DNA of 64,000 nt from Chloroflexota bacterium (GCA_013112685.1 JABFGC010000001.1:1116001-1180000); one strand, 5' to 3'. Shown: positions 53,917 through 64,000, counted from the first letter of the stretch. Program-made: numbers and translations. The notes: generated by a model from the sequence alone, not told the origin.

Positions 53917-54536
53917 GCAATGACGCTTTCTACTACCCCCAGAAAATGGGCAGGATCATCTTTCTGGGCATGGAGGAGGTGATCGGTCAGAGCGGGGTGA
54001 ACGCCGTCCTCCGTCTTGCCGGGCGCGAAGATTTGATCCATAACTATCCGCGCCCGACCGCCGAGCGAACGTTTTCCTTCGAGACGGTGAGCGCGCTTCA
54101 ACGGTCGTTGGAGCAGGCTTACGGTCCGCGCGGCGGACGCGGGCTGGCGTTGCGGACGGGACGTTCCTGCTTCAAGTATGGGCTTAAGGAATACGGGTCC
54201 ATCATGGGCATCACCGAGACAGCCTTCCGCCTCCTGCCGCTTTCCACCAAACTGCACACCGGCGCAAGGACCTTTGCCGACCTGTTCAACAAACATACCG
54301 ACCAGCGGGTGCGGCTGGAGGAGACCGAGGCGCAAATCTTCTGGCACATCGAGCGTTGTCCGCTGTGCTGGGGGCGGACCGAATCCGAGCCGATCTGTCA
54401 CCTGGCGGTGGGATTGCTGCAGGAAGCGCTCTACTGGCTGAGCGGGGGGAAGGTTTTCAATGTGGAAGAAACCGCCTGCATTGCCAGGGGCGACCCGGCT
54501 TGTTCAATCGTCATAGACAAGGTCCCATTCTCGTAG
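53913..54536 (+). CDS. V4R (4-vinyl reductase) domain sensor protein
   Basis: A 207-residue protein: N-terminal GRIIFLGMEEVIGQSGVNAVLRLAG, then the V4R part with ESEPICHLAVGLLQEALYWLSGGKVFNVEETACIARGDPACSIVID. The conserved Cys/His text (IERCPLCWGR, ICHLAVG, CIARGDPACS) is the form seen in V4R ligand-binding domains related to haem-NO-binding folds and sensors of small hydrophobic ligands. Coupling to the hydrolase suggests that it senses a product or substrate of that enzyme. Confidence 0.82.
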   Translation: MSNDAFYYPQKMGRIIFLGMEEVIGQSGVNAVLRLAGREDLIHNYPRPTAERTFSFETVSALQRSLEQAYGPRGGRGLALRTGRSCFKYGLKEYGSIMGITETAFRLLPLSTKLHTGARTFADLFNKHTDQRVRLEETEAQIFWHIERCPLCWGRTESEPICHLAVGLLQEALYWLSGGKVFNVEETACIARGDPACSIVIDKVPFS

Positions 54537-54565
54537 TCCGGTGGGAGGCGGGGAATTTCGCCTGA

Positions 54566-54704
54566 TTCTCACCTTACGCGATTTCGTCGTAGGGGCGACC
54601 CGTTTGGGGGAAACAGGCAGCCCATCTGCAAGAAGGGGTCGCCCTGCACCAGGCATTTGGAAAAAACATGGATGGGTCGCCCCTACCGCGTAAGGTAAGT
54701 GATT
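54566..54704. mobile_element. MITE-like element, TAGGGGCGACCC family (copy B)
   Basis: Homologous to 26293-26440 in the opposite orientation: TTACGCGATTTCGTCGTAGG at the left, GGGTCGCCCTGC inside, and GGTCGCCCCTACCGCGTAAGG at the right. It splits the cluster between the V4R gene and the beta-helix gene, so the downstream genes need their own promoter. Confidence 0.75.
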
Positions 54705-54751
54705 AACAATTTTGTTTTGCCCGGTGACGTGTCTTATCCCCTTCTTTGATT

Positions 54752-54757
54752 TATAAT
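54752..54757 (+). promoter_or_regulatory. TATAAT 7 nt upstream of ATG 54765 (leaderless candidate)
   Basis: A perfect -10 hexamer, seven bases, then ATG with no Shine-Dalgarno. Confidence 0.5.
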
Positions 54758-54764
54758 CCTGAAC

Positions 54765-56041
54765 ATGCACAAAATCATCCTGCACGCGCCTAACCCGGTG
54801 ATGCCATTTTGCGAACCGGCGCGCGATTTGCGGATCCAGAATTTCCCGCTCTGGCTGCACCAGCGCAACCTGCTCGCGCCCTATGTGACCAGCGAACGGG
54901 AGTTGAAACAGGGGGAGCGCATGCAGCCTGTACGGGAGCCGAGCATCGTCTACCGCGACAACCTTTTTTCGACAAAGACTACATCACCGCCTTCATGGAG
55001 GAGGCGTTGAGGCGTAAACGCCCGGTGCGCGCCGCTTTCCGCGCCGACGATCCCGCCTTCCGCGAACATGCCCTGCCGCTTTCCACTTCCTACACCCCGG
55101 CGGGAAGTTTATACCTCGCCGACCTGTGGTATTACCCCAACGGTCCAGTGGCGGGCGCGGAGCCGCTGGTGCTCGATTTGCAGGCGCGCGAGATCGGCTA
55201 CTACCACGTGCCGACCTACATGGCAGACCAGAGCGGAGACCTCGTCTTCCAGGTCCCCCTGCGGGCGTTGATCGCCATTGACTCCTGGGTGCATGTCTTC
55301 ATCGCGGACATGGTCTTCGGTCAATTCGCGCGCGGCGCTCGTTTTGAAAAACGCGCCAACGATGAACTGAGATTCAAACTCAAAATCCTGGGCAAAGCCA
55401 TTTATGAAGGACGCCAGGTTTTGGAGTGCTCCGAGGCGGTCATTGTGGGTAAGAACTGCATAATTGACCCCAGCGCCATCATCAAAGGTCCAACGATCAT
55501 TGGCGATAATGTCACCATCAACGCCGGCGCTGTGATTGACAACTGCCTGATCGGGAACAACGTCAATATCTCGCAGGACGTGCAGTTGATGCTCTCGGTC
55601 ATCGGCGACGGAGCCTTCCTGCCCTTCCGCTCCGCCATGTTCATGACCACCGTCATGGAAAACTCGATGGTGGCGCAGAACACCTGCCTGCAAATGTGCG
55701 TCATCGGCAGGAACACGTTCATCGGCGCAGGCTCCACCTTCACCGATTACAACCTCATCCCGATTCCATTGCGCGCCCGCGACGGGAACGGCGACCTGAG
55801 TCTCTCCAACCGCCCGGTGCTGGGCGGCTGCGTGGGGCACAACTGCCGCATCGGCTCCGGGATGATCATCTACCCGGCGCGCACCATCGAATCCGACGTG
55901 GTGCTGGCAGCTTCGGGGGAGCGGCGCGTGATTGACAGGGACGTCACCTTCGCCCAGAGCGACCATCACAAGTGGAAACTCGCCCACCTCCACCAGACCC
56001 CGTACCACCGGAACCTGAAAGCGGAAGTCGAGTCCTGGTAA
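54765..56041 (+). CDS. Left-handed beta-helix (hexapeptide-repeat) protein, acyltransferase/nucleotidyl-like (frameshifted)
   Basis: About 425 residues. The N-terminus HKIILHAPNPVMPFCEPARDLRIQNFPLWLHQRNL is followed, after one missing T in the run at 54965-54970, by FFDKDYITAFMEEALRRKRPVRAAF. The C-terminal half is a left-handed beta-helix with hexapeptide turns: IVGKNCIIDPSAIIKGPTIIG, VTINAGAVIDNCLIG, NVNISQDVQLMLSVIG, CVIGRNTFIGAGSTF, CVGHNCRIGSGMIIYPARTI. The layout resembles GlmU-type enzymes with a modified N-terminal domain, but the nucleotidyl signature is not evident. It is cotranscribed with the next gene (three bases apart). Confidence 0.78.
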
Positions 56042-56044
56042 ACG

Positions 56045-57148
56045 ATGACCCCGCAAAAAATGGACTCGTTCGCGTTCATCATCCACCCCGTTGACCCCAA
56101 ACGCGACGTGAGCAGAAAATTTCCACTTCTTGGGAAAGTGCTGACAGAGAAACAGATTGATTTCTTCTCCACCTTCTTCCCTCCCGTGTACATTTCGGAG
56201 ATCGAAGGCATCACCTCCCAGGCGACCGGCAAAACCATCCAAGGCTGGTTCCTTGCCTGTCCCTACACCCCGCGCCGCATGATGCAGTTGCCTGTGCGTA
56301 CGGTCTATCGTAAAATTATCCAGACCGGTCGCATGGCGGAGAGGTTGGGCGCGGATATTCTTGGTCTCGGCGCGTTCACTTCGGTGATCGGCGATGCGGG
56401 CTTGACCATTGCCAAAACGCTGGACGTCCCCGTCACCACCGGCGATTCGTATACGGTGATGATCGCGGTGCAAGCCATTCGGGATGCGGCGAAGGTGATG
56501 GATATAAAAATGGAGGACGCGACGGTTGCCGTCGTGGGCGCCACAGGCTCCATCGGGCGCGTCTGCGCTGAACTGATAGCGGGTGAAGCCGCCCGGACGC
56601 TGCTCATCGCCCGGGACGAGAAAAAACTTGAGGCCCTGCGAGACAGGCTTCGGGCCCGCGCCAGAGGCGAACTGTGCGTCAGCACGAAGATGGATGTGCT
56701 GAAAGATGCCCGGTTGATCCTGACGGTCACCAGCGCCATCCACGATGTCATCCGCCCGGAACATCTTCAACCGGGCAGCGTGGTGTGCGATGTCGCCCGC
56801 CCCCGCGATGTTTCTGCAATGGTGGCGGCGATGAGAGATGATATATTAGTGATCGACGGCGGAATGGTGGATGTGCCAGGCCCCGTGAATTTCCATTTTA
56901 ATTTCGGCTTCCCGGAGGGCAAGGCGTACGCCTGCATGGCAGAGACGATTGCCCTTGCGCTGGAAGGACGATTTGAGGATTACACCGTTGGAAAGGACAT
57001 TACGCTCGACCGGGTGCGGGAGATCACCGCGATTGCGGAGCGTCACGGCTTTCGCATGAGCGGTTTCCGTTCGTTCGAGCGCGAGGTTACGGATGAACAG
57101 ATCGAAGCCGTTCGGAAAAACGCCCGCAAGGGATTACGACGCGCGTAG
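56045..57148 (+). CDS. AAR-like (acyl-ACP reductase / shikimate-dehydrogenase-fold) protein
   Basis: A 367-residue protein with the layout of cyanobacterial long-chain acyl-ACP reductase: AFIIHPVDPKRDVSRKFP at the start, ISEIEGITSQATGKTIQGWFLACP, LGLGAFTSVIGDAGL, VPVTTGDSYTVMIAVQAIRDAAKVM, the NADPH loop TVAVVGATGSIGRVCAELI, and VIDGGMVDVPGPVNFHFNFGFPEGKAYACMAETIALALEG. In cyanobacteria this enzyme makes fatty aldehydes from acyl-ACP. Here the partner aldehyde-deformylating oxygenase is not visible, so the product may be an aldehyde, an alcohol or a different substrate. Confidence 0.82.
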   Translation: MTPQKMDSFAFIIHPVDPKRDVSRKFPLLGKVLTEKQIDFFSTFFPPVYISEIEGITSQATGKTIQGWFLACPYTPRRMMQLPVRTVYRKIIQTGRMAERLGADILGLGAFTSVIGDAGLTIAKTLDVPVTTGDSYTVMIAVQAIRDAAKVMDIKMEDATVAVVGATGSIGRVCAELIAGEAARTLLIARDEKKLEALRDRLRARARGELCVSTKMDVLKDARLILTVTSAIHDVIRPEHLQPGSVVCDVARPRDVSAMVAAMRDDILVIDGGMVDVPGPVNFHFNFGFPEGKAYACMAETIALALEGRFEDYTVGKDITLDRVREITAIAERHGFRMSGFRSFEREVTDEQIEAVRKNARKGLRRA

Positions 57149-57157
57149 GAGGCTTAC

Positions 57158-58060
57158 ATGGCTAATGCTCGCCTTTTGGTAGTGGAAGACGATTTGGATA
57201 TCGCCAACATGCTCAAGATCTATTTCTCGGGCTTGCAGTACGACGTGGATGTGGCGAACCGCGGACGCGACGCCCTGGACAAGACCCGCCAGGTCTTGCC
57301 GCATTTGATCGTGCTGGATATCATGCTTCCCGATATTGACGGCTATGAAGTGTGCCGCACCCTGCGCACGAACACGCGCACCAGCCACATTCCGGTGATT
57401 TTCCTGACCCAGAAGGACGAACGCAGCGACAAACTGCAGGGACTCGAACTGGGCGCGGACGATTACATCACCAAGCCCTTCGACATCGAGGAATTGAAAC
57501 TGCGCGTGCAGGGCGCCATCCGCCGCTCCGAACGCGAAAGCCTCACCGACCCGCGCTCGGGCCTTCCGGCGGGACGTTTGATCGAGGAGCAGCTGCGCCG
57601 CATCATCCGCGAGAAGAATTGGGCGCTGTTGGACGTGCGCATCAATAACTTCGAGCCGTTCAAGGATGTGTACGGATTCGTGGCGGGCGACGACGTCCTG
57701 CGCTTTGCGGCGATGCTGATCGGCGAGGTGGTGGACGAACTCGGAACGCCGAGCGACTTCATCGGTCACGCCGGAGGCGATAACTTCATCGTCATCACCA
57801 CCAGCGAAGCCGCGCCGCACATCCGCCAGAGGATCAAGCAGCGCTTTGCGGAGGAAGTGCAGACCCATTACAACTTCATTGACCGCCAGCAGGGGTTCAT
57901 TCAGGCGCCCAAAGCCGAAGGCGGCGTGGAAAAGGTGGGATTCATGACCTTCTCGGCGGGGTTGATCTCGCCGGACCTGCACACCTTTGCGGATATTCGT
58001 GAAATTACCGAACTGGCGGCGGAGGCTCGCAGGCAGGATTCAGCGGCGCCCGCCGCATAG
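57158..58060 (+). CDS. Response regulator: REC domain plus degenerate GGDEF-like domain
   Basis: A 300-residue protein: REC domain with LLVVEDDLDIANML (acidic pair), LIVLDIMLPDIDGYEV (phosphoacceptor D) and FLTQKDERSDKLQGLELGADDYITKPFDIEEL (K). The second half resembles a GGDEF fold with degenerate active site (GHAGGDNFIVITTSEA: GGDNF in place of GGDEF), so it probably binds GTP or c-di-GMP or a partner rather than making c-di-GMP. It begins nine bases after the AAR-like gene. Confidence 0.85.
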   Translation: MANARLLVVEDDLDIANMLKIYFSGLQYDVDVANRGRDALDKTRQVLPHLIVLDIMLPDIDGYEVCRTLRTNTRTSHIPVIFLTQKDERSDKLQGLELGADDYITKPFDIEELKLRVQGAIRRSERESLTDPRSGLPAGRLIEEQLRRIIREKNWALLDVRINNFEPFKDVYGFVAGDDVLRFAAMLIGEVVDELGTPSDFIGHAGGDNFIVITTSEAAPHIRQRIKQRFAEEVQTHYNFIDRQQGFIQAPKAEGGVEKVGFMTFSAGLISPDLHTFADIREITELAAEARRQDSAAPAA

Positions 58061-58079
58061 GATTGCAGGTGTATTTCAG

Positions 58080-61000
58080 ATGTTTCCCGGGTTGGGCATT
58101 AGCCTGTTTATCGCTGGGCTGGTCATCGTCGGATTAGCCTGGCTAACCCTGCGTATGCTGCCCCAATCCCAGCGGGCGGCGCAGGCGAACGTAAACTCCC
58201 CGGTTTTCCCCGAAACGACAAAATCGAACGAAGCGGTCATTCTGCTCCAGCCCGGCGGACGGGTGGAGTATATGAGCGCGCAAGCCAGGGCTTATTTCGG
58301 CTTGCGTGAGAACGAGCCCTACGACATCGAGCGGCTCGCGCGTTACGTCCGTCCCTCGGACGACTTTTTGGATATTTGCGCGGTCCCCGGTTCCAAACGG
58401 GTTTCCATCGGCGGCAGGCTGGTAGAACTCGCCTCCTTTGAAGTGCCGGGCGCGTACCCCATGATGCTGGTTTCCCTGCGCGCCGGGAAGGCACGCTGGG
58501 GCTGGAGGAGGGCGACAGCGCATCGAGCGAGATTCTGCGGCTTGCGACCGAGTTCAGTCAGGGCATTGCCACCAGCCTCGACCTGCACACCACCGTGCGC
58601 TCCATCCTGGACCACGTCAGCCGCCTCGTGCCTTCGGATGTGCTGGAACTCAAACTGTGGAACGAGGAACGCCGTGCGCTGGTTCCTTATCGCTTCCAGC
58701 AGTCGGGAAGCGGGCGGGTGGTCACGGCTTCGCTTTCGCAGTTTGGCAGTCTCACCCATCGGCTGGCGGAACGCCGCGCGCCTTTCATGCTGGGCAACGT
58801 GCGCGCCGAATACATCACGAACGGCGAACTGATCGGCATCCAATCCTACCTCGGCATCCCGCTCATGGCGGGCGGCGAACTGGTGGGCACGCTCGAAGCG
58901 GGGCAGATGAACAGCGGCGCGTTCGGGGCGCACGACCTCAACTTGCTGGCGTTGATCTCCGGGCAGGCGGCGGTCGCCATCCGCAACGCGAAACTGTACG
59001 AAGAGGAACAAAAACGCCGCGCCGAACTGGCGGGCTTGGCGAATTTGAACCAGGCATTGAGTTCCGTACGCGACGTGCAGGACGTGTTCACGCGCCTCGT
59101 CGAAAGCGCCGCGCCGCTCTTCCAGGCGGAGATCATCGGCTTTATGCTTTTCGACGAAGACCGCCGCATGTTGGAGGGCAAGGCCCCCTTCCGCGGACTG
59201 CCGCCCCACGTGGTCGAAATCTATCGCGCCTCCATCCTGCCGGAGAGCGCCGCCGAAAAAGTGCTTGCCAGCCAGCAGCCCATCATCACCATGAACGCCA
59301 TGCAGGATGAACAATGGCGCGCCCTCGGCCTGGCGGATGTGGCAACGGCAGCCAGCCTGCGCGACAATGCGCTCATCCCGCTTCTTTCTTCGGGACGGAT
59401 GCTCGGCTATTTTCAGGTTGGTCATCACAGCCGGGGTGTGATCCCCTTTACCGCCGAAGAGGCGCGCCTGATGAACATCGTGGCAAACCAGGCGGCGGCG
59501 ATCATCGAAAACGTTTTGCTCGTCCAGCAGGCGCGCGCCCGCGCCCAGCGCGCCGACGCCCTGCGCCGCATCGCCAGCCTTGCCTCTTCATCCGCCGCGC
59601 TGAAAGAGATTCTCAAATACTCCGTTCAGGAACTTGCGCGCCTCTTCCGGGCGGATTCGGCGGCGATCTTCCTCATGGATGAAACGCGCGGAGTCCTGCG
59701 CCTGAACCGCGAATCCACCTACGGCGTCGCCGAGGAGGTCAGCCGGGATTTCCTCCAAATCTACGTGGAGGACGACAACTACCGCTTTACCGTTTCGGGC
59801 AGCCAGAAGCCCTTCCTTTCGGGGCGGCTCAGCATGGACCGGAGAGTCCTGCCCGCCTATCGCTCGTTGACCGCCGCTCTGGGCGTTGAATCCGCCATCG
59901 TTGTCCCGCTTGTGGCGCGTGAACGCAGTCTCGGCGAATTGATGCTCGGAAGCCGCCGCATTGACCACTTCAACGCCTACGACCTTCAAATCGTTTCCAC
60001 CGCGGCGGGACAGATCGCGACGGCGGTCGAATCTACCGGTCTGCTCGCCCAAACGGACGACGCCTTGCGCCTGCGGGTGGAACATCTCGCCTCGATTGCC
60101 CGCGCCGCCAGGGAATTTGGCGCTTCGCTGGATGTCAAATATCTCCTGCAAACGTTTCACGACGAAGCGGTACGTCTCTCCGGCGCAGACTGCGCCTCGG
60201 CGCTTCTGCTGGAACCGGGCGGCGCTTCCGAAGACCTGCGCCCGCAAATGATCGTCGGCTGTGGGCGTCAGCCGGAACTCACCTCGGTGGAACGCACCAC
60301 CTTGAAACTGGGCGAGCCGCTCACCATCTCGGACTACATCCAGGAAGGCATCCTTCCGCCGCACGAAGGCTCCCGCTCCGGTTTGATCGTGCCCATTCCG
60401 TACCAGGCGCGCACCATCGGCGTGATCTCCCTGCACTCCAACCATTCAAATCATTTTTCCACTGAAATCAGGGAACTGGTGCAGATGCTGGCGGTGCAGG
60501 CTGGCATTTCCATTCAAAACACCCAGCGCTATCAAACCGAAAAACACCGCAGCGAACTGATGCGCCGCCGCTCCGATACGCTCATGCGCCTCACCGACGT
60601 GAGTTATTCGATGGGACACGACCAGCCGCTCGACCAGGCATTGCAGATCATCGCGCGCGGCATCCGCGACGCGACCCCGTTCCGCGTGGTGCTGGTGAGC
60701 ATCGTCGAAACGGAGAGCGGACTGTTGAAACGCATCAGCGCGGTGGGCGTTCCGCACGAAATGCTGAACGAACTCTTCTCCCGCAAGCAGCCTCTGAGTA
60801 GTGTCCGGCAATTGATGCGCCCGGAATTCAAGATCAGCCGTTCCTATTTCATCCCCGCCGACCAGACCCCGGTCATCCCGCCGGACCTGCACAGCGTCAC
60901 GCTGGAAATTAGCGCCCCCGCGGTGAAAACCGCCAACATGTGGGACCCGGACGATTTCCTCATCATCCCGCTGGAAAACTCCGAGGGACAGATCGTCGGT

Positions 61001-64000
61001 TTGATCAGTCTGGACGACCCGTCGAACGGTTTGCGCCCCGACGTGGCGACGATCGAGTCGGTGGAGATCTTCGCCGCGCAAGCCGCCCTGTTGATCAGCC
61101 ACACCCTGCGCCAGACCGAACTGCGCTCGCGGATTGACCTGCTTTCCGCCGCGCTGGAACGCCAGCAGAAACTGCTGGATATGACCCAGACCGACCTGCC
61201 GGTGCTGCTCCGCAAAGACCTCGAACAGACCATCGCCCTGCACAACCTCGACCGCCGCGCCCAGCGTGTGCGCGCGGGACTGGCGATCACCGAATCGGTC
61301 AGCCGCCAGTTGGACGCCTCCTCGGCGCTCCGGGCGCTCGGGCGCGAAACGCTCACCCAACTCGGCATGTCCATTGCGCTCGTCGCCGAGAACACGCCCG
61401 ATGGACCCCACCTCCAGCACGTGATGGGCAGCCTGCCGCGCGCCACGAACGTGGACGCGTTGTTCGGTCAGCGCAACCCTCTGCGAGCCTGCCTCCAGAG
61501 CGGCGCGCCGATCCTCATCCCGAACCTCGACGAAAATGAAGAATGGCGCGATGCCACCCTGCTCACGTCCCTGCGGGCGAAGGGCGTCATCTGTCTGCCC
61601 ATCCTCGTGGAAAACAGAACCGTCGCCGCCATGCTCGCCGCCAGCCCCGAACCGATGCCGTCCTTCACCGAGGAAGACATCCAGGTCTACACCCAGATCT
61701 CCCAACAGACCTCGCTCATCCTGCAAAACATCTCGCTGTTGAACCAGACCCGCCGCCGCCTGGACGAGGTGAACCTCCTGCTCGATTTCAGCCGCCAACT
61801 CTCCGGCATGGATGGCGATGCGATTGTCAAATCCCTGCTGGATAGCGCGCGGCGCGTCATCCAGCACGCCCATGCCGGCGTGGTGCTGCTCTGGAATCAA
61901 AAGACGGAAATGCTTTCCCCGCGCGCCGTCTCCGGCTATGCCGATAACGACAGCATGTTGCGCATCAACTACCGCGCGGGCGAAGCCCTGCCCGGCACCG
62001 CCTTCCTCAACCGCAAGGCGCGCCGCGTGGACGAGATCAATTTCGCGCGCGATTACAACCTGAGCGCCGATAACCTCTCGCTGTACCGCCAGGCAACCGG
62101 CGGGCGTGTGCCGGTCTCCTGCCTGCTTGTGCCCATCCTCGCGCCCGACCAGACCCTCGGCTTGCTGGTGCTGGACAACTTCAACACCACCGGCGCCTTC
62201 CGCCCGGAGGATGAAACTCTCCTGATCTCGCTCGCCCAGCAGGTTGCCCTCTCGCTGGATAACCTGCGCCTCGTGCAGGCGACCCAGGAACGCGCCGGGC
62301 AACTGCAAGCCCTGAACGACGCCTCGGTTTCCCTGACCTCGAGCCTGAGCAGCGACCAGTTGATCAATTCCCTGCTCGACCAGTTGCGCCCGATCCTGCC
62401 CTACGATACGGCAACGCTCTGGCTGCGCGAGAAGGACCGCCTGACCGTCGCCGCGACGCGCGGTTTCTCCGATGTCGAACAGCGTCTGGGTCTCTCGGTC
62501 GCCGTCAGCGACAGCGCGCTCTTCAAGGAGATGGCGCAGTCGGGTCAGCCCATCCTCGTCAAGGATGTGCGCGAAGACCCGCGCTTCCCGCCGGTGGAGG
62601 CGCCGCGCCTTTCCTGGCTGGGCATCCCGTTGATCTCAAAGGGCGAACTAGTCGGCGCGATTGCCGTGGAAAAATGGCAGGCAAACTACTACACCCGCGA
62701 GCAGATACAAGTGGGCTTGACCTTCGCCAGCCAGTCCGCGGTTTCGCTGGATAACTCGCGCCTCTACGAGGACAGCGTCAAGCGCGCCACCGAATTGGAC
62801 CAGCGTTCCCAGCGCCTGACCGCCGTCAACCGCTTCACCTCCGCCCTGACCCGCTCGCTGGATACCGACCAGATTTTGAGCCTCACCGCCGAGGAGTTGT
62901 ACCGCGGCTTGAGCGCGAAGCGCGTCTCTGTTGTGACCTTTGAGCGAGGTCAAGCCTATTGGAAGATCGCCGTTCCCCGCATCCGCGCCAAACTCCCGCG
63001 CGTCCTGCCGGATGCGCCCATCTTCAGCCGCTTGCGCGAGTCGCTCGGCATCTTCAATACCGACGATGTCCACGCCGAGCCGGATTTGACCTCCCTGCTC
63101 GACATGTTCGGCGAGAGCGCCACCGCATTGCTCATCCTGCCCATCGTCAGCGGGCAGACGCTCACCGCCCTGCTGTTCGCTCAAATGACGGGCGATGCGC
63201 GGTTTGGCATCAACGAACTGGAGGTGGCGCGCACCATCACCAATCAAGCCACCATCGCCATGGAAAACGCCCGCCTGTACCAGTCCTCCGTCCGCACGGC
63301 GGGACGCTTCGCCGTCCTCAACGAGACGAGTTCGCTGGTCAGCGCGAGCCTGAACCCGGAGGAAATCTACGTTTCCGTGCACAAGGCGGCGGAACGGCTT
63401 ATGCCGCTGGATTCCTTTGTCATCACCCTGCTCGACCAGGAAACGAACGAGATTGACCCGGTCTATCTCTTCGACAAGGGCAAACGGATTTCCGCCCAGC
63501 GCGTCCCGTTTGGGCAGGGCTTGAGCAGTATCGTCATCCGCACCGGCAGACCCATCCTGACCTCCAGTTCCGAACAGACGAACCGTCTGGGAACGGTGCG
63601 CGCAGGCGATGAAGACGAGACGCAGTCCGTTGTGGCGGTTCCTATGATCGTGGGCAACAAGGTGCTCGGCATGCTATCGGCGCAGAGTTACCAGCCCGGT
63701 GTCTACAGCGAAGAGGATATGCAAATCCTGGGCACGCTGGCAAACCAAGCCATCGTCGCCATCCAGAATGGACGCCTCTTCAAGGAGACCCAGACGCTCG
63801 CCTCCGAACTCGAAGGGCGTGTGGCGGAACGCACGGCGCAGCTGCGGCGCGAACAGCAGAACACCGAGACCCTCCTGCGCATCCTCACCGAAGTATCCTC
63901 CAGCCTCGACCTGGACCGCACCCTGAACCGTACATTGTCATTGCTGAATGACACCCTCGGCGCGGAACAGGGTACCATTTTGCTGTTGAACCCGGAGGAC
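58080..64000 (+). CDS. Giant multi-GAF sensor protein (partial, frameshifted)
   Basis: At least 1970 residues before the right edge. One N-terminal membrane helix (LGISLFIAGLVIVGLAWLTLRML) and a short PAS-like segment (AVILLQPGGRVEYMSAQARAYFGL) come first. After a one-base loss near 58487 there are ten GAF domains and the start of another, each opening with text like LRLATEFSQGIATSLDL, VEHLASIARAAREFGASLDV or LTAVNRFTSALTRSLDTDQIL and followed by IGVP/VPL...G.L type cores. A histidine kinase or GGDEF output may follow outside the window. It is downstream of the REC protein and probably co-regulated. Confidence 0.85.

Noticed and set aside
55109..56770. Long open frame of about 550 codons on the minus strand
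   Set aside because: It is antisense to two well-recognised + strand genes (beta-helix and AAR-like); His/Gly/Arg/Val-rich composition is typical of a shadow frame in GC-rich DNA.
60446..62308. Minus-strand open frame of 620 codons
   Set aside because: It lies entirely within the multi-GAF gene, in the antisense frame opposite GAF codons; no family text.
1..64000. tRNA, rRNA or CRISPR array
   Set aside because: I saw no cloverleaf with a GTTCGA-type T arm in the right setting and no regularly spaced direct repeats; the repeats present are palindromes.

Overview
The window is GC-rich bacterial DNA, most likely from an uncultured Chloroflexota of the Anaerolineae type. This is inferred from the gene families and style: many Thr/Pro-rich lipoproteins, a DUF951 gene, V4R and PATAN-domain genes, a giant multi-GAF sensor, a DUF3417-type glucan phosphorylase, and abundant small palindromic intergenic repeats. 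No rRNA or tRNA was found that could anchor the taxonomy. At least sixteen single-base frameshifts, mostly in homopolymers and often in genes that should be essential (clpC, folE, glgP, a family-4 uracil-DNA glycosylase), suggest a consensus from error-prone long reads. Frame-broken genes are therefore reported as single genes unless other signs of decay are present.

Layout. 0-9.3 kb: accessory and cell-surface genes. These are an FAD oxidoreductase cut by the left edge, a decayed YdeI/AraC-like/DUF4287 string, a membrane diguanylate cyclase, a lipocalin-like protein, a DUF4258 toxin-antitoxin-like pair, a chagasin-type inhibitor, SH3-like and PhnD-like lipoproteins, DUF4230, and an HD hydrolase. 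9.3-20.3 kb: housekeeping genes. These are a TPR protein, clpC, a MazG-like enzyme, an F420-type LLM oxidoreductase, an M42 peptidase, a thioesterase, DUF951, a GT4 glycosyltransferase, and the tsaE-tsaB-rimI-udg operon. 20.4-25.5 kb: a surface-polysaccharide cluster (nucleotide-sugar dehydrogenase, epimerase, Wzx-like flippase, GT4).

25.5-34.2 kb is a mobile and defence region. It holds a degraded RidA with a Lnu/ANT-like nucleotidyltransferase, a MITE-like element, an IS30 copy, an IS4-family element, an AvaI/BsoBI-type restriction-modification pair, a D12-class adenine methylase, and an AT-rich gene joining an AbiTii-like N-terminus to a TIR-like domain. 34.2-39.2 kb: a PD40 beta-propeller, an unrecognised protein of about 690 residues, a zinc-ribbon protein, and phenylalanine hydroxylase. 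39.3-41.6 kb: a pteridine-reductase-like SDR with folB, folK and a convergent folE, which can supply both folate and the pterin cofactor of the divergently placed hydroxylase.

41.8-50.5 kb: a beta-helix surface protein, a DnaQ-WYL fusion, a DUF4173 membrane protein, a tiny peptide gene with its own promoter, a rhodanese, a glucan phosphorylase, and a DadA-like oxidase. A second, intact IS30 copy sits at 50.6-51.6 kb. 51.7-64 kb: a co-directional cluster (PATAN/DUF4388 protein, MglA-like GTPase, alpha/beta hydrolase, V4R protein, left-handed beta-helix protein, acyl-ACP-reductase-like enzyme, REC-GGDEF-like regulator, multi-GAF sensor cut by the right edge). It looks like a signalling module combined with lipid or acyl chemistry and is, with the AbiTii-TIR gene, the best candidate for an undescribed system.
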